Origin: Vibrio tapetis subsp. quintayensis
GTDB taxonomy: Bacteria; Pseudomonadota; Gammaproteobacteria; Enterobacterales; Vibrionaceae
Direction of reading: 5' to 3'
Length of the DNA: 64,000 nt
NCBI RefSeq assembly: GCF_030409945.1
Contig: NZ_JAUFQV010000023.1
Coordinates: 62,001 to 126,000, forward strand
Shown: positions 19,705 through 30,623 of the stretch, piece after piece
How the letters are laid out: each line of letters opens with the position of its first letter
Numbering within the stretch: position 1 is the first letter of the stretch
Notes under the pieces: generated by a model
Seen by the model: only the letters and a program-made list of their open reading frames with translations
Database searches by the model: none
What the model was told of the DNA's origin: nothing
Made by a program: the position numbers and the translations under genes

Positions 19705-20264
19705 TGAGCCATTCACTGGTTACCACACTGTACGGCAAGGTTGAGCAAAGCGTGTTTGACGCAGCGCGTGATATTAAACTGCTGATCTGTGACCTTGACG
19801 GCGTGTTCTCTGATGGTCTTATCTACATGGGCAATCAAGGTGAAGAGTTAAAAACGTTCCATACTCGCGATGGTTATGGCGTTAAGTCTTTGATGAACGC
19901 CGGTATTGAAGTCGCGATCATCACTGGCCGACAATCTCAGATCGTCGAAAACCGCATGCGTGCCCTTGGTATTACATTGATTTACCAAGGCCAAGACGAC
20001 AAAATAAAGGCCTATCATGATATTTGTAGCAAACTGAATATCTCACCAGAACACACTGGGTATATTGGCGATGACCTTATCGACTGGCCAGTCATGGATC
20101 TCGTTGCGCTTAAAGTCTGCGTAGCCGATGGCCACCCTTTGCTTGCCCAACGTGCGAACTATGTTACACACATTAACGGCGGTCATGGCGCCGTGCGCGA
20201 AGTGTGCGATTTAATATTGGAAGCTCGTGGCGAACTTGATGCCCACAAAGGCTTGAGCATATGA
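19704..20264 (+). CDS. kdsC: 3-deoxy-D-manno-octulosonate 8-phosphate phosphatase
   Basis: HAD-family phosphatase releasing Kdo from Kdo 8-phosphate. It is 186 residues. HAD motif I is LLICDLDGVFSDG (Asp nucleophile and acid/base Asp), motif II is IITGRQS, the Lys is in QDDKIKAY, and motif IV is GYIGDDLIDWPVM. It is a capless C0-type HAD that forms tetramers. Translationally linked on both sides: one base overlap with kdsD and a 4-base ATGA overlap with lptC. Confidence 0.96.
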   Translation: MSHSLVTTLYGKVEQSVFDAARDIKLLICDLDGVFSDGLIYMGNQGEELKTFHTRDGYGVKSLMNAGIEVAIITGRQSQIVENRMRALGITLIYQGQDDKIKAYHDICSKLNISPEHTGYIGDDLIDWPVMDLVALKVCVADGHPLLAQRANYVTHINGGHGAVREVCDLILEARGELDAHKGLSI

Positions 20265-20824
20265 CGCTACCTCGCCCAATCTATCTGTTACTGTTCTTTG
20301 TGTCTTGTTGGTCGGCTTACTACCTGTATGATCACAACAACAAAGAAGTGATCCAGGTTGTGCCTGATGTAGAGTTACCTGTTTTTAGCGGTCGAACCTT
20401 GACTAACACCAGTTACAATCAATCTGGCGTGCGCAATTTTGAGATAAAGTCCAAATACTTGGAACACTTCTCGAAAAATGGCGAAACCATATTTGAGCAA
20501 TTGAAACTAAGTGTATTCAGAGACGGTCATACTGAAGAGTGGACAGTGACGGCCAATAAGGGCGTCATGGATTCTGATTACCAACTAGAGCTCACTGGCA
20601 ATGTGTTAGTGAAGAACGTATTACCCAACTCTGGTTTTGATACACTATCAACCGAGAAACTGGTGATACAGCTACAAAATAAAGATTTTCACACCAATCT
20701 GCCCGTAACGCTTTTTGGTCCGCAATTCACCACAGAGGGACAAGCGATGAAAGGCAATTTTGACCGTAATACCGCGACTCTCTTTAACCAAGTGCAAGGT
20801 AAATATGAAACTGTTACACCTTAG
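20261..20824 (+). CDS. lptC: LPS export system protein LptC
   Basis: Bitopic inner-membrane protein that takes LPS from LptB2FG and passes it to LptA. It is 187 residues with a single N-terminal membrane helix (about residues 7-24) and then a periplasmic beta-jellyroll, with the family pattern GRTLTNTSYNQSGVRNFEIKSKYLEHF and TANKGVMDSDYQLELTGNV. It overlaps kdsC by 4 bases and lptA by 20 bases. LptF, LptG, LptD and LptE are not in the window. Confidence 0.93.
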   Translation: MTLPRPIYLLLFFVSCWSAYYLYDHNNKEVIQVVPDVELPVFSGRTLTNTSYNQSGVRNFEIKSKYLEHFSKNGETIFEQLKLSVFRDGHTEEWTVTANKGVMDSDYQLELTGNVLVKNVLPNSGFDTLSTEKLVIQLQNKDFHTNLPVTLFGPQFTTEGQAMKGNFDRNTATLFNQVQGKYETVTP

Positions 20825-21293
20825 CCTTATCGGGTTAATCACGTTTGCAACCCAAGCATGGGCGTTAAGCAACGACACAGAGCAACCTATTTACATAGAT
20901 TCAGACAGTCAATCACTGGATATGAAAAGCAGTAAAGTCACCTTTATTGGCGATGTAACGCTTAAACAAGGCAGCATCAATATTGAAGCTGACAAGATCA
21001 TCGTACTGAGAAATCCTGCCGACGATTCGGTAGAACAGATCGAAGCCTATGGTGATACCGCTAAGTTTACTCAGCTCACTGACGAGGGGAAAACCTTAGC
21101 CGGTCAAGCAAAGAAGCTCAAGTACATGGTTCAAGAAGACTTACTGACCATGACTGGTAAAGCAGAGCTTGCTCAAGATGATAGTTTGATAAAAGGTACA
21201 ACAATTCGCTATCAAATATCATCACAGCAATTGATGGCTGATGGCAGTGCCAAAGAAAGAGTATCAACGGTACTGCAGCCAACCCAACAGTAA
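20805..21293 (+). CDS. lptA: Periplasmic LPS bridge protein LptA
   Basis: Forms the periplasmic bridge along which LPS moves from LptC to LptD. Using the ATG at 20805 gives 162 residues with a signal peptide ending TQAWA and mature start [19 protein letters not shown]. An in-frame start at 20760 would lie further inside lptC and add non-signal residues. OstA-like repeats are seen in [22 protein letters not shown] and [14 protein letters not shown]. The start lies within the end of lptC. Confidence 0.94.
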   Translation: MKLLHLSLIGLITFATQAWALSNDTEQPIYIDSDSQSLDMKSSKVTFIGDVTLKQGSINIEADKIIVLRNPADDSVEQIEAYGDTAKFTQLTDEGKTLAGQAKKLKYMVQEDLLTMTGKAELAQDDSLIKGTTIRYQISSQQLMADGSAKERVSTVLQPTQQ

Positions 21294-21307
21294 AAGTAGT
21301 TAAAAAT

Positions 21308-22033
21308 ATGGCGATCTTAAAAGCAGAACACCTGGCAAAAAGTTACAAGAAACGCAAAGTGGTTTCGGACGTTAGCTTACAAGTAAAGTCAGGCCAAATC
21401 GTAGGATTGCTTGGTCCTAACGGTGCGGGGAAAACCACCTCGTTTTATATGATCGTTGGCTTAGTCGCTCGTGATGAAGGCAGCATTAGCATCGATGGGC
21501 AAGACATCAGCATTCTACCCATGCACAGTCGTTCGCGTTTAGGTATTGGCTATTTACCTCAAGAAGCCTCGATTTTCCGAAAGCTATCCGTTGAAGACAA
21601 CATCATGGCAGTGTTAGAAACTCGTGCTGAATTGTCTCGCGAAGAGCGCCAAGATAAGCTCGAAGACTTGCTCGACGAATTCCATATTCAACACATAAGA
21701 ACCAGCAATGGCATGGCGCTTTCTGGTGGAGAACGTCGTCGCGTCGAAATTGCACGTGCATTAGCAGCAAATCCAAAATTTATTTTGCTGGACGAACCGT
21801 TTGCAGGGGTAGATCCTATCTCTGTTATCGACATCAAGAAAATTATTCAACACCTACGAGATCGTGGCTTAGGGGTACTCATTACCGACCACAACGTTAG
21901 GGAAACCCTTGATGTATGTGAACATGCCTACATTGTAAGCCAAGGACATTTGATTGCAGATGGGACACCGGAACAAGTTCTCAATAATGAACAAGTAAAA
22001 CGAGTTTATCTGGGTGAGCAATTCCGTCTATGA
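21308..22033 (+). CDS. lptB: LPS export ABC transporter ATPase LptB
   Basis: Cytoplasmic ATPase that drives LPS extraction by LptFG. It is 241 residues, exactly the E. coli length. Walker A is [10 protein letters not shown], the ABC signature is [15 protein letters not shown], Walker B is [13 protein letters not shown] and the switch His is in [10 protein letters not shown]. It follows lptA by 14 bases with a weak ribosome site, so translational coupling may help. Followed 60 bases later by rpoN, as in many proteobacteria. Confidence 0.97.
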   Translation: MAILKAEHLAKSYKKRKVVSDVSLQVKSGQIVGLLGPNGAGKTTSFYMIVGLVARDEGSISIDGQDISILPMHSRSRLGIGYLPQEASIFRKLSVEDNIMAVLETRAELSREERQDKLEDLLDEFHIQHIRTSNGMALSGGERRRVEIARALAANPKFILLDEPFAGVDPISVIDIKKIIQHLRDRGLGVLITDHNVRETLDVCEHAYIVSQGHLIADGTPEQVLNNEQVKRVYLGEQFRL

Positions 22034-22093
22034 TTAAATGGTAAGTATGTTGTTTTGCTCGTTCGCTAGGCTTTAAAAAATATAAAGGACTCT

Positions 22094-23566
22094 ATGAAAC
22101 CCTCATTACAACTTAAGCTAGGTCAACAATTAGCCATGACACCGCAATTGCAACAAGCCATTCGCTTGCTGCAACTGTCGACGCTTGATCTCCAACAAGA
22201 GATTCAAGAAGCCCTTGAATCTAATCCTTTACTTGATGTAGAGGATGGCTTCGAAGAAGCACCGGCTAACGATGATTCCGCGAAAGAAAGTACCACCAAT
22301 GAGAAAGCGTCCACAGAAGAAGTAACGAGTGAACCTGAACCTAAAGACAGTTCAGAGCTCATCGAAACCTCTGAGATCAGTAACGACTTAGAAATTGATA
22401 CCACATGGGAAGATGTCTATAGCGCCAATACAGGCAATACCGGTATATCCATCGATGATGACATGCCTATTTATCAAGGCGAAACTACTCAAAGCCTACA
22501 AGACTACCTCCAATGGCAGCTCGATCTAACGCCATTTAGTGACACCGACCGAACCATTGCCTCTGCCATTGTGGATGCCATTGATAATTACGGCTACCTC
22601 ACCATTGATACCGATGAGATATTAGAAAGCATGGGTAACGATGAGGTTGAACTTGATGAAGTTGAAGCCGTGTTAAAACGCATTCAACAGTTCGACCCAT
22701 TAGGCGTCGCATCTCGTAATTTGCAAGAATGCTTACTGCTGCAGTTCGCAACTTTCCCAAGTAATACGCCTTGGCTCGCAGAAGCAAAATCTTTACTTGA
22801 AAACCACATTGAGCATCTGGGTAATCGTGACTATAAATTAATTAGCAAAGAAACAAAGTTGAAAGAAGCGGAATTGCGCGAAGTGATGGCCCTCATTCAA
22901 CAGTTGGATCCGCGCCCAGGTAGCCGCATCACTCCGGATGACACAGAGTACGTCATTCCAGATGTTTCCGTATTTAAAGACGCTGGCCAGTGGATCGTCT
23001 CCATCAACCCAGACAGCGTACCGAAGCTCAAAGTGAACCAACAATATGCGGCAATGGGGAAAGGCAACAGCGCAGACAGCCAGTTTATCCGCTCTAATTT
23101 GCAAGAAGCGAAATGGCTGATTAAAAGCTTAGAAAGTCGAAACGAAACTTTGCTCAAAGTCGCTCGTTGTATTGTAGAGCACCAACACGATTTCTTTGAG
23201 TATGGCGAAGAAGCAATGAAACCTATGGTGCTTAACGACATAGCACTGGCAGTAGAAATGCATGAATCCACCATTTCGAGGGTAACCACACAAAAATACA
23301 TGCACACTCCAAGAGGGATCTTCGAGTTGAAGTACTTCTTCTCTAGCCACGTCAGTACCGACAACGGTGGAGAGTGTTCATCGACAGCAATTCGAGCGCT
23401 TATCAAAAAGTTAGTCGCTGCGGAAAATACAGCGAAACCACTCAGTGATAGCAAGATTGCTGCTCTATTGGCTGACCAAGGAATTCAAGTGGCTAGACGT
23501 ACCATAGCCAAGTACCGTGAATCTCTAGGCATTGCGCCATCAAGTCAGCGTAAACGCCTGCTATAA
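22094..23566 (+). CDS. rpoN: RNA polymerase sigma-54 factor
   Basis: Sigma factor for promoters with -24/-12 elements that need AAA+ activators; in vibrios it governs flagella, nitrogen use and quorum-sensing small RNAs. It is 490 residues. Region I begins [23 protein letters not shown] (glutamine-rich, activator contact), region II is a long acidic stretch (about 55-120), then the core-binding domain, the HTH ([23 protein letters not shown]) and the RpoN box [10 protein letters not shown] at residues 467-476. Good AAAGGA before the ATG. It starts the rpoN-hpf-ptsN-rapZ-ptsO group. Confidence 0.97.
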   Translation: MKPSLQLKLGQQLAMTPQLQQAIRLLQLSTLDLQQEIQEALESNPLLDVEDGFEEAPANDDSAKESTTNEKASTEEVTSEPEPKDSSELIETSEISNDLEIDTTWEDVYSANTGNTGISIDDDMPIYQGETTQSLQDYLQWQLDLTPFSDTDRTIASAIVDAIDNYGYLTIDTDEILESMGNDEVELDEVEAVLKRIQQFDPLGVASRNLQECLLLQFATFPSNTPWLAEAKSLLENHIEHLGNRDYKLISKETKLKEAELREVMALIQQLDPRPGSRITPDDTEYVIPDVSVFKDAGQWIVSINPDSVPKLKVNQQYAAMGKGNSADSQFIRSNLQEAKWLIKSLESRNETLLKVARCIVEHQHDFFEYGEEAMKPMVLNDIALAVEMHESTISRVTTQKYMHTPRGIFELKYFFSSHVSTDNGGECSSTAIRALIKKLVAAENTAKPLSDSKIAALLADQGIQVARRTIAKYRESLGIAPSSQRKRLL

Positions 23567-23593
23567 ACAGGCCTTTAAAGAAAAGGAAAGTCT

Positions 23594-23881
23594 ATGCAAA
23601 TACATATCCAAGGACATCACATTGATATTACCGATTCAATGCAGGACTACGTTGAGAGCAAATTTCAGAAATTAGAGCGGTTCTTTGATCATATAAATAG
23701 CGTAAATGTGGTCTTACGTGTTGAAAAAGTCGACCAAATCGCCGAAGCTACCCTACACATTAATCAAGGGGATATTCATGCTCATGCAACTGACGAAAGT
23801 ATGTATGCTGCCATTGACTCCTTGGTCGACAAACTTGTGCGTCAACTCAATAAGCACAAAGAGAAATTAAGTAGCCATTAA
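23594..23881 (+). CDS. hpf: Ribosome hibernation promoting factor (short form)
   Basis: Binds the 30S decoding region in stationary phase and promotes 100S ribosome dimers with RMF. It is 95 residues, the short gammaproteobacterial form without the C-terminal dimerisation domain. Family pattern: MQIHIQGHHIDITDSMQDYVESK at the start, and DIHAHATDESMYAAIDSLVDKLVRQL near the end. AAAAGGAAAG precedes the ATG. Position right after rpoN is conserved. Confidence 0.96.
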   Translation: MQIHIQGHHIDITDSMQDYVESKFQKLERFFDHINSVNVVLRVEKVDQIAEATLHINQGDIHAHATDESMYAAIDSLVDKLVRQLNKHKEKLSSH

Positions 23882-23883
23882 TC

Positions 23884-24336
23884 ATGCAATTAAGCGAAGT
23901 ACTTTCATTGGACTGCACAAAAAGTGCGGTTCAATGCACCAGCAAAAAACGCGCTCTTGAAATCATCAGCGAGATAGCCGCAAGCCATACTGGTAGAAAC
24001 TCAACTCAACTATTTGAGTGCATGCTCAACAGAGAGAAAATGGGCAGTACAGGAATTGGTAATGGAATAGCGATACCACACGGTCGAATGCTGGAAGATT
24101 CAGAAATAGATCAAGCTGTTGCTGTATTGGTTCAGTGCCAAGAACCCATAGAGTTTGACGCTATCGATAACAGGCCCGTTGACTTACTATTTGCCTTGTT
24201 AGTTCCCGATGCTCAATGCAAAACCCATTTAAAAACCTTATCTGCTATGGCGGAACGTCTCAACGATAAATGCACCTTGAAACAACTGCGTAACGCTCAA
24301 TCTGATCAAGAGCTTTACGACATCATCACCCAATAA
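23884..24336 (+). CDS. ptsN: Nitrogen PTS enzyme IIA (EIIA-Ntr)
   Basis: Terminal phospho-acceptor of the nitrogen phosphotransferase chain, with regulatory roles in K+ uptake and stress in other bacteria. It is 150 residues. The phosphorylated histidine is His66 in GNGIAIPHGRM, in the usual PTS EIIA type 2 context. It starts 2 bases after the hpf stop. The partner phosphocarrier NPr (ptsO) is two genes downstream; EI-Ntr (ptsP) is not in the window. Confidence 0.95.
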   Translation: MQLSEVLSLDCTKSAVQCTSKKRALEIISEIAASHTGRNSTQLFECMLNREKMGSTGIGNGIAIPHGRMLEDSEIDQAVAVLVQCQEPIEFDAIDNRPVDLLFALLVPDAQCKTHLKTLSAMAERLNDKCTLKQLRNAQSDQELYDIITQ

Positions 24337-24351
24337 ATCGAGTTAACCAAC

Positions 24352-25230
24352 ATGTCATCGAATAAACTGCGCCTCATTGTAATCAGTGGCCAATCAGGAG
24401 CAGGTAAAAGTGTTGCTCTGCGGGTACTTGAAGATCTCGGCTATTACTGCGTAGATAACCTCCCTGTCAGCTTGCTTGACTCATTTGTACAAACCGTCAA
24501 GCACAGCAAACAAAACATTGCAGTAAGCATTGATATTCGTAATTTGCCCCAAGACCCTAGCTTGGTCACTAACGCACTCAAAACGTTGAAACAGCACTTC
24601 GATGTTAACGTGCTGTTCCTCGATGCCAAAGAAACTACCCTGCTTAAACGTTATAGCGAAACTCGTCGCATTCACCCTTTGTCACTCAGCCTGAGCAACG
24701 TGTCACTTGAACAGGCCATTCAAATTGAGAAAGGCTTATTGCTCGATCTAAAAGAGCAGGCGGATATCGTTCTAGACAGCAGTGATCAGTCGTTACATGA
24801 ATTAAGCGAAACCGTAAGACGCTGCATAGACGGCAGAGAAAGCAAAGAGTTGGTCATGGTCTTTGAATCTTTTGGTTTTAAATACGGCCTACCGAACAAC
24901 GCCGACTACGTATTCGACGTACGCTTTTTGCCAAACCCTCATTGGGATCCTGATCTTCGTCCATTGACCGGGCTTGACGCTCCAATCAAAGCGTTTCTTG
25001 AAACTCATGACGAAGTACTCGAGTTAAAATCAGAGATACAAGGGTTTGTCGAAAAATGGCTCCCATTACTGCAAAAAAACAATCGCAGTTACCTCACTGT
25101 CGCTATCGGCTGTACCGGCGGAAAACATCGCTCAGTTTACATCACCCAACAGATTGGCGAGCACTTCACAAAGCTGGGCCATCAAGTACAGATCCGTCAT
25201 GTTAGCTTAGAAAAGAATCATAAGGGTTAG
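24352..25230 (+). CDS. rapZ: RNase adapter protein RapZ
   Basis: RNA-binding adapter that in E. coli delivers the GlmZ small RNA to RNase E and thereby controls glucosamine-6-phosphate synthase. It is 292 residues. Walker A GQSGAGKS is at residues 13-20 and a VDNLPVSLL segment follows. The C-terminal domain has [24 protein letters not shown] and [11 protein letters not shown]. Sits between ptsN and ptsO as in enterobacteria. Whether the GlmY/GlmZ partners exist here cannot be seen. Confidence 0.95.
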   Translation: MSSNKLRLIVISGQSGAGKSVALRVLEDLGYYCVDNLPVSLLDSFVQTVKHSKQNIAVSIDIRNLPQDPSLVTNALKTLKQHFDVNVLFLDAKETTLLKRYSETRRIHPLSLSLSNVSLEQAIQIEKGLLLDLKEQADIVLDSSDQSLHELSETVRRCIDGRESKELVMVFESFGFKYGLPNNADYVFDVRFLPNPHWDPDLRPLTGLDAPIKAFLETHDEVLELKSEIQGFVEKWLPLLQKNNRSYLTVAIGCTGGKHRSVYITQQIGEHFTKLGHQVQIRHVSLEKNHKG

Positions 25231-25233
25231 TCG

Positions 25234-25533
25234 ATGCCAGCAAATCCCCCAAGCATTCCGAAACAATGCAGCAAAACCATTTTAATTCTAAACCGACTGG
25301 GGCTTCATGCACGAGCCGCAGTTAAATTGGTCGAATTAGCGCAAAGCTATGATGCTCAAGTATCGGTAAGCAATGGTGAAAAACAAGCAGGGGCAGACAG
25401 CGTCATGGGGTTACTCATGCTTGAGTCCTCCCAGGGCCAAAGCGTAACCATTTCAGCAACGGGTGAACAAGCAGAGGCCGCATTGAGTGCCGTTTGTGAA
25501 CTTATCGAACACCGCTTTGACGAAGATGAATAA
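25234..25533 (+). CDS. ptsO: Nitrogen PTS phosphocarrier NPr
   Basis: HPr-like phosphocarrier that moves phosphate from EI-Ntr to EIIA-Ntr. It is 99 residues, slightly longer than E. coli NPr because of an N-terminal extension. The active histidine is His25 in [11 protein letters not shown]. The regulatory-serine region of HPr reads [19 protein letters not shown] lies before the ATG, 3 bases after rapZ. End of the rpoN operon; I see no clear terminator after it. Confidence 0.94.
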   Translation: MPANPPSIPKQCSKTILILNRLGLHARAAVKLVELAQSYDAQVSVSNGEKQAGADSVMGLLMLESSQGQSVTISATGEQAEAALSAVCELIEHRFDEDE

Positions 25534-25641
25534 ACTACTCGATAAATAAAATCCCCCGGTTTCACGATATCTTATTAAACAAGGCCTAGAATTAGGATAT
25601 TATTCAACATATTGTAACCAATTCAAATTTAGGGGGCGAGA

Positions 25642-27000
25642 ATGGCCGAGCAGTTAGAATTTGACCAAACTCATCAAACCCTACAAGAAGTTAGTGACGC
25701 TCTAGACAGTGGCCGCTTTGTTCATGTACGCCGTATGCTCCAAGACATGGAGCCAGAAGACATTGCCCACTTACTTGAAGCTTCTCCGCGAAAAAGCCGT
25801 GAAGTGCTGTGGCAACTTACCGATCCTGAAGATTACGGTGAGATCCTCGATGAATTATCCGAAGACGTAAAAGATAACCTTGTATCGAAAATGGCCCCGG
25901 AACGGTTAGCTGAAGCGACTGAAGGTCTGGATACCGATGACGTTGCTTACGTTTTACGAAGCCTACCCGATGACGTCTCACGGGAAGTTCTTTCTCAAAT
26001 GGACAGTGCCGATAGGCATCGCGTAGAAACCGCTCTTGCTTACGAAGAAGACACCGCCGGCAGTATGATGAACACCGACTTTGTCACCATCCGTAGCGAT
26101 GTTGATGTCGATGTTGTACTTCGCTATCTAAGAATGAAAGGCGAATTACCTGAAGCCACTGATGCTCTTTACGTGCTGGATTCAGAAGAAAAGCTGACGG
26201 GTTTCTTGCACCTTACCACCCTACTTACCTCTCAGCCTGATGTTGCCATTAGCGAAATCATGGAAACGCCAGACGAAGCACTTTCCGTCACTGCCAGTGA
26301 TGCCGATGTAGCCAGCCTTTTTGAGCGACGCAATTGGGTTTCTGCTCCGGTAGTTGATGAAAATAATCATCTTGTCGGTCGTATCACCATTGATGATGTT
26401 GTTGACGTTATTCGTGAAGATGCAGAACACTCCATGATGAGTATGGCTGGTATGGACGACGACGAAGACACGTTTGCCCCGGTATTTAAATCGGCTCGTA
26501 AACGGAGTATCTGGCTTGGTGCAAACGTACTGGCCGCATTAACGGCCGCTTCTGTATCAAACCTATTTGAAGCCACATTACAACAAATGGCAGCCATCGC
26601 CGTACTGATGACCATCGTTCCTTCAATGGGAGGGGTTGCTGGTAACCAAACCGTTGCCTTAGTGATTCGTGGTATCGCTTTGGGTCATATTGGTGACTCG
26701 AACAAACGAGAGTTACTACTCAAAGAAGCGGCGATAGGCTTCCTCAATGGCCTTCTATGGGCGTTAATCATCGGTGGTATCGTAGTGGTCTGGAAAGACA
26801 GTTGGATGCTTGGAGGCATTATCTCAGCCGCAATGATGACCAACTTACTAGTCGCCGGAATTGCAGGGGTAAGCATTCCCCTGTTCTTGAAGAAAATGAA
26901 TATAGACCCTGCACTGGCTGGTGGAATGGCCCTCACAACGATCACCGATGTGATCGGCTTATTGGTGTTCTTAGGCCTAGCGACGGTAATGATTGGATAG
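25642..27000 (+). CDS. mgtE: Magnesium transporter MgtE
   Basis: Inner-membrane Mg2+ channel/transporter gated by cytoplasmic Mg2+. It is 452 residues. The order is an MgtE N-terminal superhelical domain (about 20-135, with LLEASPRKSREVLWQL), a paired CBS domain (about 140-260), the plug helix, and five membrane helices carrying PSMGGVAGNQTVALVIRGIALG and the C-terminal GGMALTTITDVIGLLVFLG pore region. The ribosome site AGGGGGCGAG is strong. It is 108 bases after ptsO; common operon membership is uncertain. No Mg2+ leader motif recognised. Confidence 0.95.
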   Translation: MAEQLEFDQTHQTLQEVSDALDSGRFVHVRRMLQDMEPEDIAHLLEASPRKSREVLWQLTDPEDYGEILDELSEDVKDNLVSKMAPERLAEATEGLDTDDVAYVLRSLPDDVSREVLSQMDSADRHRVETALAYEEDTAGSMMNTDFVTIRSDVDVDVVLRYLRMKGELPEATDALYVLDSEEKLTGFLHLTTLLTSQPDVAISEIMETPDEALSVTASDADVASLFERRNWVSAPVVDENNHLVGRITIDDVVDVIREDAEHSMMSMAGMDDDEDTFAPVFKSARKRSIWLGANVLAALTAASVSNLFEATLQQMAAIAVLMTIVPSMGGVAGNQTVALVIRGIALGHIGDSNKRELLLKEAAIGFLNGLLWALIIGGIVVVWKDSWMLGGIISAAMMTNLLVAGIAGVSIPLFLKKMNIDPALAGGMALTTITDVIGLLVFLGLATVMIG

Positions 27001-27021
27001 CATTACCAGTTACAAGATCAT

Positions 27022-27053
27022 AAAAGCCGATGTCAGTAATGGCATCGGCTTTA
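27022..27053. terminator. Terminator, mgtE/pmbA
   Basis: AAAGCCGATG, loop of about 10, CATCGGCTTT, between convergent mgtE and pmbA. The stem is a perfect 10 bp; the T runs on either side are short, so efficiency is uncertain. Confidence 0.75.
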
Positions 27054-27076
27054 TATTTTAAAGCTATAGTAAGTGA

Positions 27077-28420
27077 TTACTCACCAGCGACTTTCAACGA
27101 TTCCAATAAGATAGAACCGGTTTGAATTTGAGATCGAGTTTCGATATCGGTACCCACTGCAACAATCTGCTGCAGCATATCTACCAAGTTACCCGCGATG
27201 GTCACTTCTGAAACTGCGTACTGAATTTCACCATTTTCGACCCAAAAACCGGCGGCACCGCGAGAGTAGTCACCGGTGACCATATTCACACCTTGCCCCA
27301 TAAGCTCTGTGACCAAAAAGCCAGTCCCTAAGGTTTTAAGCATCGCATCGAAATCTTGTCCGGTTGATTTAACAGACCAGTTGTGGATACCACCAGCATG
27401 CCCGGTCGGCGTCATGTCCATTTTACGCGCAGCATAGCTAGTCAAAAGGTACGTCGACAACACACCATCAGTAATGATTTGTCGATCTTGGGTGAACACA
27501 CCTTCATTATCAAACGGGCTAGAAGCTAAACCACGCAGCACGTGGGGGTTTTCTTCAATATTGAACCAGTCCGGTAAGATTTTTTCGCCCAACTTATCTA
27601 ACAGGAAAGAGGACTTGCGGTACAAACTGCCACCGCTGATCGCCATGACAAGGTGACCAATTAAACCTGTCGCGACATCTGCAGCAAACATCACCGGATA
27701 TTTACCTGTTGCTAGACGCTTAGCATCAAGGCGGCTTACTGTTTTCTCAGCCGCTTTAATACCAACGCTTTGCGGAGTCCACAAATCTTGTACGCGTCTT
27801 GAAACGGAATAGCTGTAATCGCGCTCCATGTCGCCATTTTTACTCTCACCGATAACACAACAACTTACACTGTGACGGCTGGAAGGAAAACTCGCGAGTA
27901 AACCGTGGCTGTTCCCATAAACACGTACACCGTAATGGCTATCGTAACTCGCACCATCACTTTGTTTAATTCTGTCACTGTAGGCCAAAGCAGCACGCTC
28001 AGCTTCTATTGCCACTTCCGCTGCACGCTCAGGATCCGGTTGATCAGGGTGGAAAAGATCCAAATCAGGAATATCTTGAACCATTAGCTCTTTCGGGGCT
28101 GGGCCCGCGTAAGGATCTTCTGATGTGTAGTTAGCAATATCTAACGCAGCTAGAACAGTTTGGTGTATGGCTTTTTCACTTAAGTCAGAAGTCGATGCGC
28201 TGCCTTTTCGGTGACCACGATAAACCGTGATCCCCAATGCACCATCACTATTGAATTCTACGTTTTCAACTTCACACATATGCGTAGAAACGCTAATGCC
28301 TGTGCTTTTAGAAATCGCGACTTCTGCAGCGTCTGCGGTATCCGTTGCTAGCTCTAACGCTTTTGCTACAGCGGCTTCTAATTCCACTCGTTGTTGAGCG
28401 ATTTGCTGTTTTACATCCAT
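27077..28420 (-). CDS. pmbA: Metalloprotease subunit PmbA/TldE
   Basis: Partner of TldD in a heterodimeric zinc protease that trims unfolded or modified peptides; first known from microcin B17 maturation. It is 447 residues. In the heterodimer the catalytic metal is held by TldD, and TldE lacks the HExxxH; consistently I see no such motif here. Family segments include [23 protein letters not shown] and [12 protein letters not shown]. Divergent from darP, as in E. coli (yjgA-pmbA). Its partner tldD is just 2 kb away here. Confidence 0.94.
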   Translation of the reverse strand: MDVKQQIAQQRVELEAAVAKALELATDTADAAEVAISKSTGISVSTHMCEVENVEFNSDGALGITVYRGHRKGSASTSDLSEKAIHQTVLAALDIANYTSEDPYAGPAPKELMVQDIPDLDLFHPDQPDPERAAEVAIEAERAALAYSDRIKQSDGASYDSHYGVRVYGNSHGLLASFPSSRHSVSCCVIGESKNGDMERDYSYSVSRRVQDLWTPQSVGIKAAEKTVSRLDAKRLATGKYPVMFAADVATGLIGHLVMAISGGSLYRKSSFLLDKLGEKILPDWFNIEENPHVLRGLASSPFDNEGVFTQDRQIITDGVLSTYLLTSYAARKMDMTPTGHAGGIHNWSVKSTGQDFDAMLKTLGTGFLVTELMGQGVNMVTGDYSRGAAGFWVENGEIQYAVSEVTIAGNLVDMLQQIVAVGTDIETRSQIQTGSILLESLKVAGE

Positions 28421-28540
28421 ACTGAAATAACTGCTTTTAAAATTTTATTTCAATAGAATAACAAGGTTTTCGCTTTCTCCCCATAATTCTTGCTAAAATA
28501 AGCGACAATTAGACACAGATAATGAAATAGGCAAGCAAAT

Positions 28541-29071
28541 ATGGCTCGTAAAAACCAAAAAGCGCCTTGGGAAGAGGAAGAGGAAATCATCTGGGTAAGT
28601 AAAACCGAGATGAAAGAAGACATGGAAGCTCTGCAAGTACTAGGCGAAGAGCTGGTAGGACTGAAACCATCAGTACTAGATAAAATTCCATTGCGAGAAG
28701 AACTGCGTGACGCTATCGATAATGGTCAACGCTTTAAAAATGAAGCTAAGCGTCGTCAACTGCAATACATCGGTAGGTTAATGCGATCTGAAGATCCAGC
28801 GCCAATTCAAGCCGCTTTAGATAAGATTCGAAATAAGCACTCGCAAATGACCGCTGAATTACACAAATTGGAAACACTTCGTGACCGAGTTGTAGAAGAA
28901 GGTGATAGTGCTATCGCAGACGTGTTAGAACGTTTTCCAAGTGCCGATCGTCAGCGCTTGCGTCAGCTTTCTCGTCAGGCTGCCAAAGAAAAACAAAACA
29001 GTAAGCCACCAAAGTCTTACCGTGAAATTTTCCAAGTACTGAAAGGTTTGCTCGACGAAGAGCAAATTTAA
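28541..29071 (+). CDS. darP: Dual-action ribosomal maturation protein DarP (YjgA)
   Basis: Factor that joins late 50S assembly intermediates and helps shape the peptidyl transferase centre, as shown for E. coli YjgA/DarP. It is 176 residues, charged and largely alpha-helical, with family segments [19 protein letters not shown] and [15 protein letters not shown], and a C-terminal [12 protein letters not shown]. Divergent from pmbA with 120 bases between. Followed by a strong terminator. Confidence 0.93.
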   Translation: MARKNQKAPWEEEEEIIWVSKTEMKEDMEALQVLGEELVGLKPSVLDKIPLREELRDAIDNGQRFKNEAKRRQLQYIGRLMRSEDPAPIQAALDKIRNKHSQMTAELHKLETLRDRVVEEGDSAIADVLERFPSADRQRLRQLSRQAAKEKQNSKPPKSYREIFQVLKGLLDEEQI

Positions 29072-29083
29072 TAGAGTTCAGAA

Positions 29084-29118
29084 CCAAAAAAAGCTGCCTT
29101 ATTTGGGCAGCTTTTTTA
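29084..29118. terminator. Bidirectional terminator, darP/tldD
   Basis: A perfect 9-bp stem AAGCTGCCC-type (AAGCTGCC with GGGCAGCTT) flanked by seven A on one side and seven T on the other. It serves darP on the plus strand and the mreB-to-tldD operon on the minus strand. Confidence 0.9.
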
Positions 29119-29177
29119 TTAACTTAAAATGTTAACTGGCACTGTTCATGCTGCAATGAGCATTAGTTAACTAACTC

Positions 29178-30623
29178 TTATTCAGTGCCGCCCACTGTAA
29201 TCGCATCCAGTTTTAACGTTGGCTGACCGACGCCAACTGGAACGCTTTGGCCTGCTTTACCACAAACGCCTACACCACGGTCTATCGACAGGTCATTACC
29301 CACCATAGACACTTGTTGCATCGCTTCGATACCAGAGCCAACTAAAGTTGCGCCTTTCACAGGGCGAGTAATTTTGCCATCTTCAATTAAATAGGCTTCC
29401 GAGGTCGAGAATACGAACTTACCTGAAGTGATATCCACCTGGCCTCCACCAAAGTTAGGCGCATACAGCCCTTTCTTAACGGTAGAAATAATCTCTTCAG
29501 GAGTATGCTCACCTGGCAACATATAGGTATTTGTCATGCGTGGCATCGGCAAGTGCGCATAAGATTCACGACGGCCATTACCCGTTGGCGCAACTCCCAT
29601 CAAACTCGCGTTATGCTTATCTTGCATGTAGCCTTTGAGTACACCATTTTCAATCAGTGTATTGTATTGCCCTTCAACACCCTCATCATCAATGTTGATT
29701 GAGCCTCGTAAGTCTTTCAAGGTGCCATCATCAACAATGGTACACAGTGGAGACGTCACTTGCTGGCCAATTTTTCCAGAAAAAACCGATGATTCTTTGC
29801 GGTTAAAATCACCCTCTAACCCATGACCTACCGCTTCATGTAACAACACTCCAGGCCAACCACCACCTAACACAACGGGCATGGTTCCAGCAGGCGCAGG
29901 ATCGGCATCAAGGTTTACCAATGCTTGACGAATCGCTTCATCAGCAAAGTGATACGCGCGTTGTTCGCCCGCTTCAGATTCAAGGAAATATTCGTAACCA
30001 TAACGACCACCGCCACCTGAGCTACCACGCTCACGGCTATCGCCTTTTTGAACTAAAACGCTTACTGACAAACGAACTAGAGGGCGTACATCGCCAGCAT
30101 AAGTGCCATCGGTTGCGGCTACGAGTACTTGCTCATAAACACCACTTAAGCTCACGGATACCTCTTGAACCATAGGTTCTTTGGTTCGAATGTATGCGTC
30201 TAGCTGCTTTAGTAATTCGATTTTTTGTTGTTTCTGAAGGCTTTCCAGAGGGTTTACCGCTGAGTAAATCGTTTGATTACTGGTGCGGTTAAACGTCTTA
30301 ACAGAGCCGGTTTGACCTTGTTGTGCAATGCCTCTTGCGGCAATAGCGCTTTGCTTAAGGCTATCCAAGTTGATTTGATCTGAGTAAGCAAAACCCGTTT
30401 TCTCTCCCGTGATGGCTCGAATGCCCACACCACGGTCGATATTAAATGAGCCATCTTTGATAATGGAATCTTCTAGAACCAGTGATTCATGCCAGCTTGA
30501 TTGAAAGTACAGATCTGCATAGTCCACATCTCGTGTTGCTATGATGCCCAATGTGTTACTGATGTCTTTTTCTGTCAGGCCTGTCGGCGCTAGCAATTCT
30601 TGTTCTACTAAATTAATCGTCAT
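29178..30623 (-). CDS. tldD: Metalloprotease TldD
   Basis: Metal-bearing subunit of the TldD/TldE protease. It is 481 residues, as in E. coli. The zinc motif [11 protein letters not shown] (HExxxH) is near residue 262, and the C-terminal half has [31 protein letters not shown]. Last gene of the minus-strand run starting at mreB. It overlaps the upstream nitrilase-family gene by 11 bases. Confidence 0.95.
   Translation of the reverse strand: MTINLVEQELLAPTGLTEKDISNTLGIIATRDVDYADLYFQSSWHESLVLEDSIIKDGSFNIDRGVGIRAITGEKTGFAYSDQINLDSLKQSAIAARGIAQQGQTGSVKTFNRTSNQTIYSAVNPLESLQKQQKIELLKQLDAYIRTKEPMVQEVSVSLSGVYEQVLVAATDGTYAGDVRPLVRLSVSVLVQKGDSRERGSSGGGGRYGYEYFLESEAGEQRAYHFADEAIRQALVNLDADPAPAGTMPVVLGGGWPGVLLHEAVGHGLEGDFNRKESSVFSGKIGQQVTSPLCTIVDDGTLKDLRGSINIDDEGVEGQYNTLIENGVLKGYMQDKHNASLMGVAPTGNGRRESYAHLPMPRMTNTYMLPGEHTPEEIISTVKKGLYAPNFGGGQVDITSGKFVFSTSEAYLIEDGKITRPVKGATLVGSGIEAMQQVSMVGNDLSIDRGVGVCGKAGQSVPVGVGQPTLKLDAITVGGTE

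Noticed and set aside
22897..23454. A 185-codon open frame on the minus strand inside rpoN
   Set aside because: It lies opposite strongly conserved rpoN sequence, has no recognisable domain or ribosome site, and is a frame shadow.
25534..25641. Mg2+-sensing leader before mgtE
   Set aside because: The gap is only 108 bases and no known M-box or mgtA-type element could be recognised.
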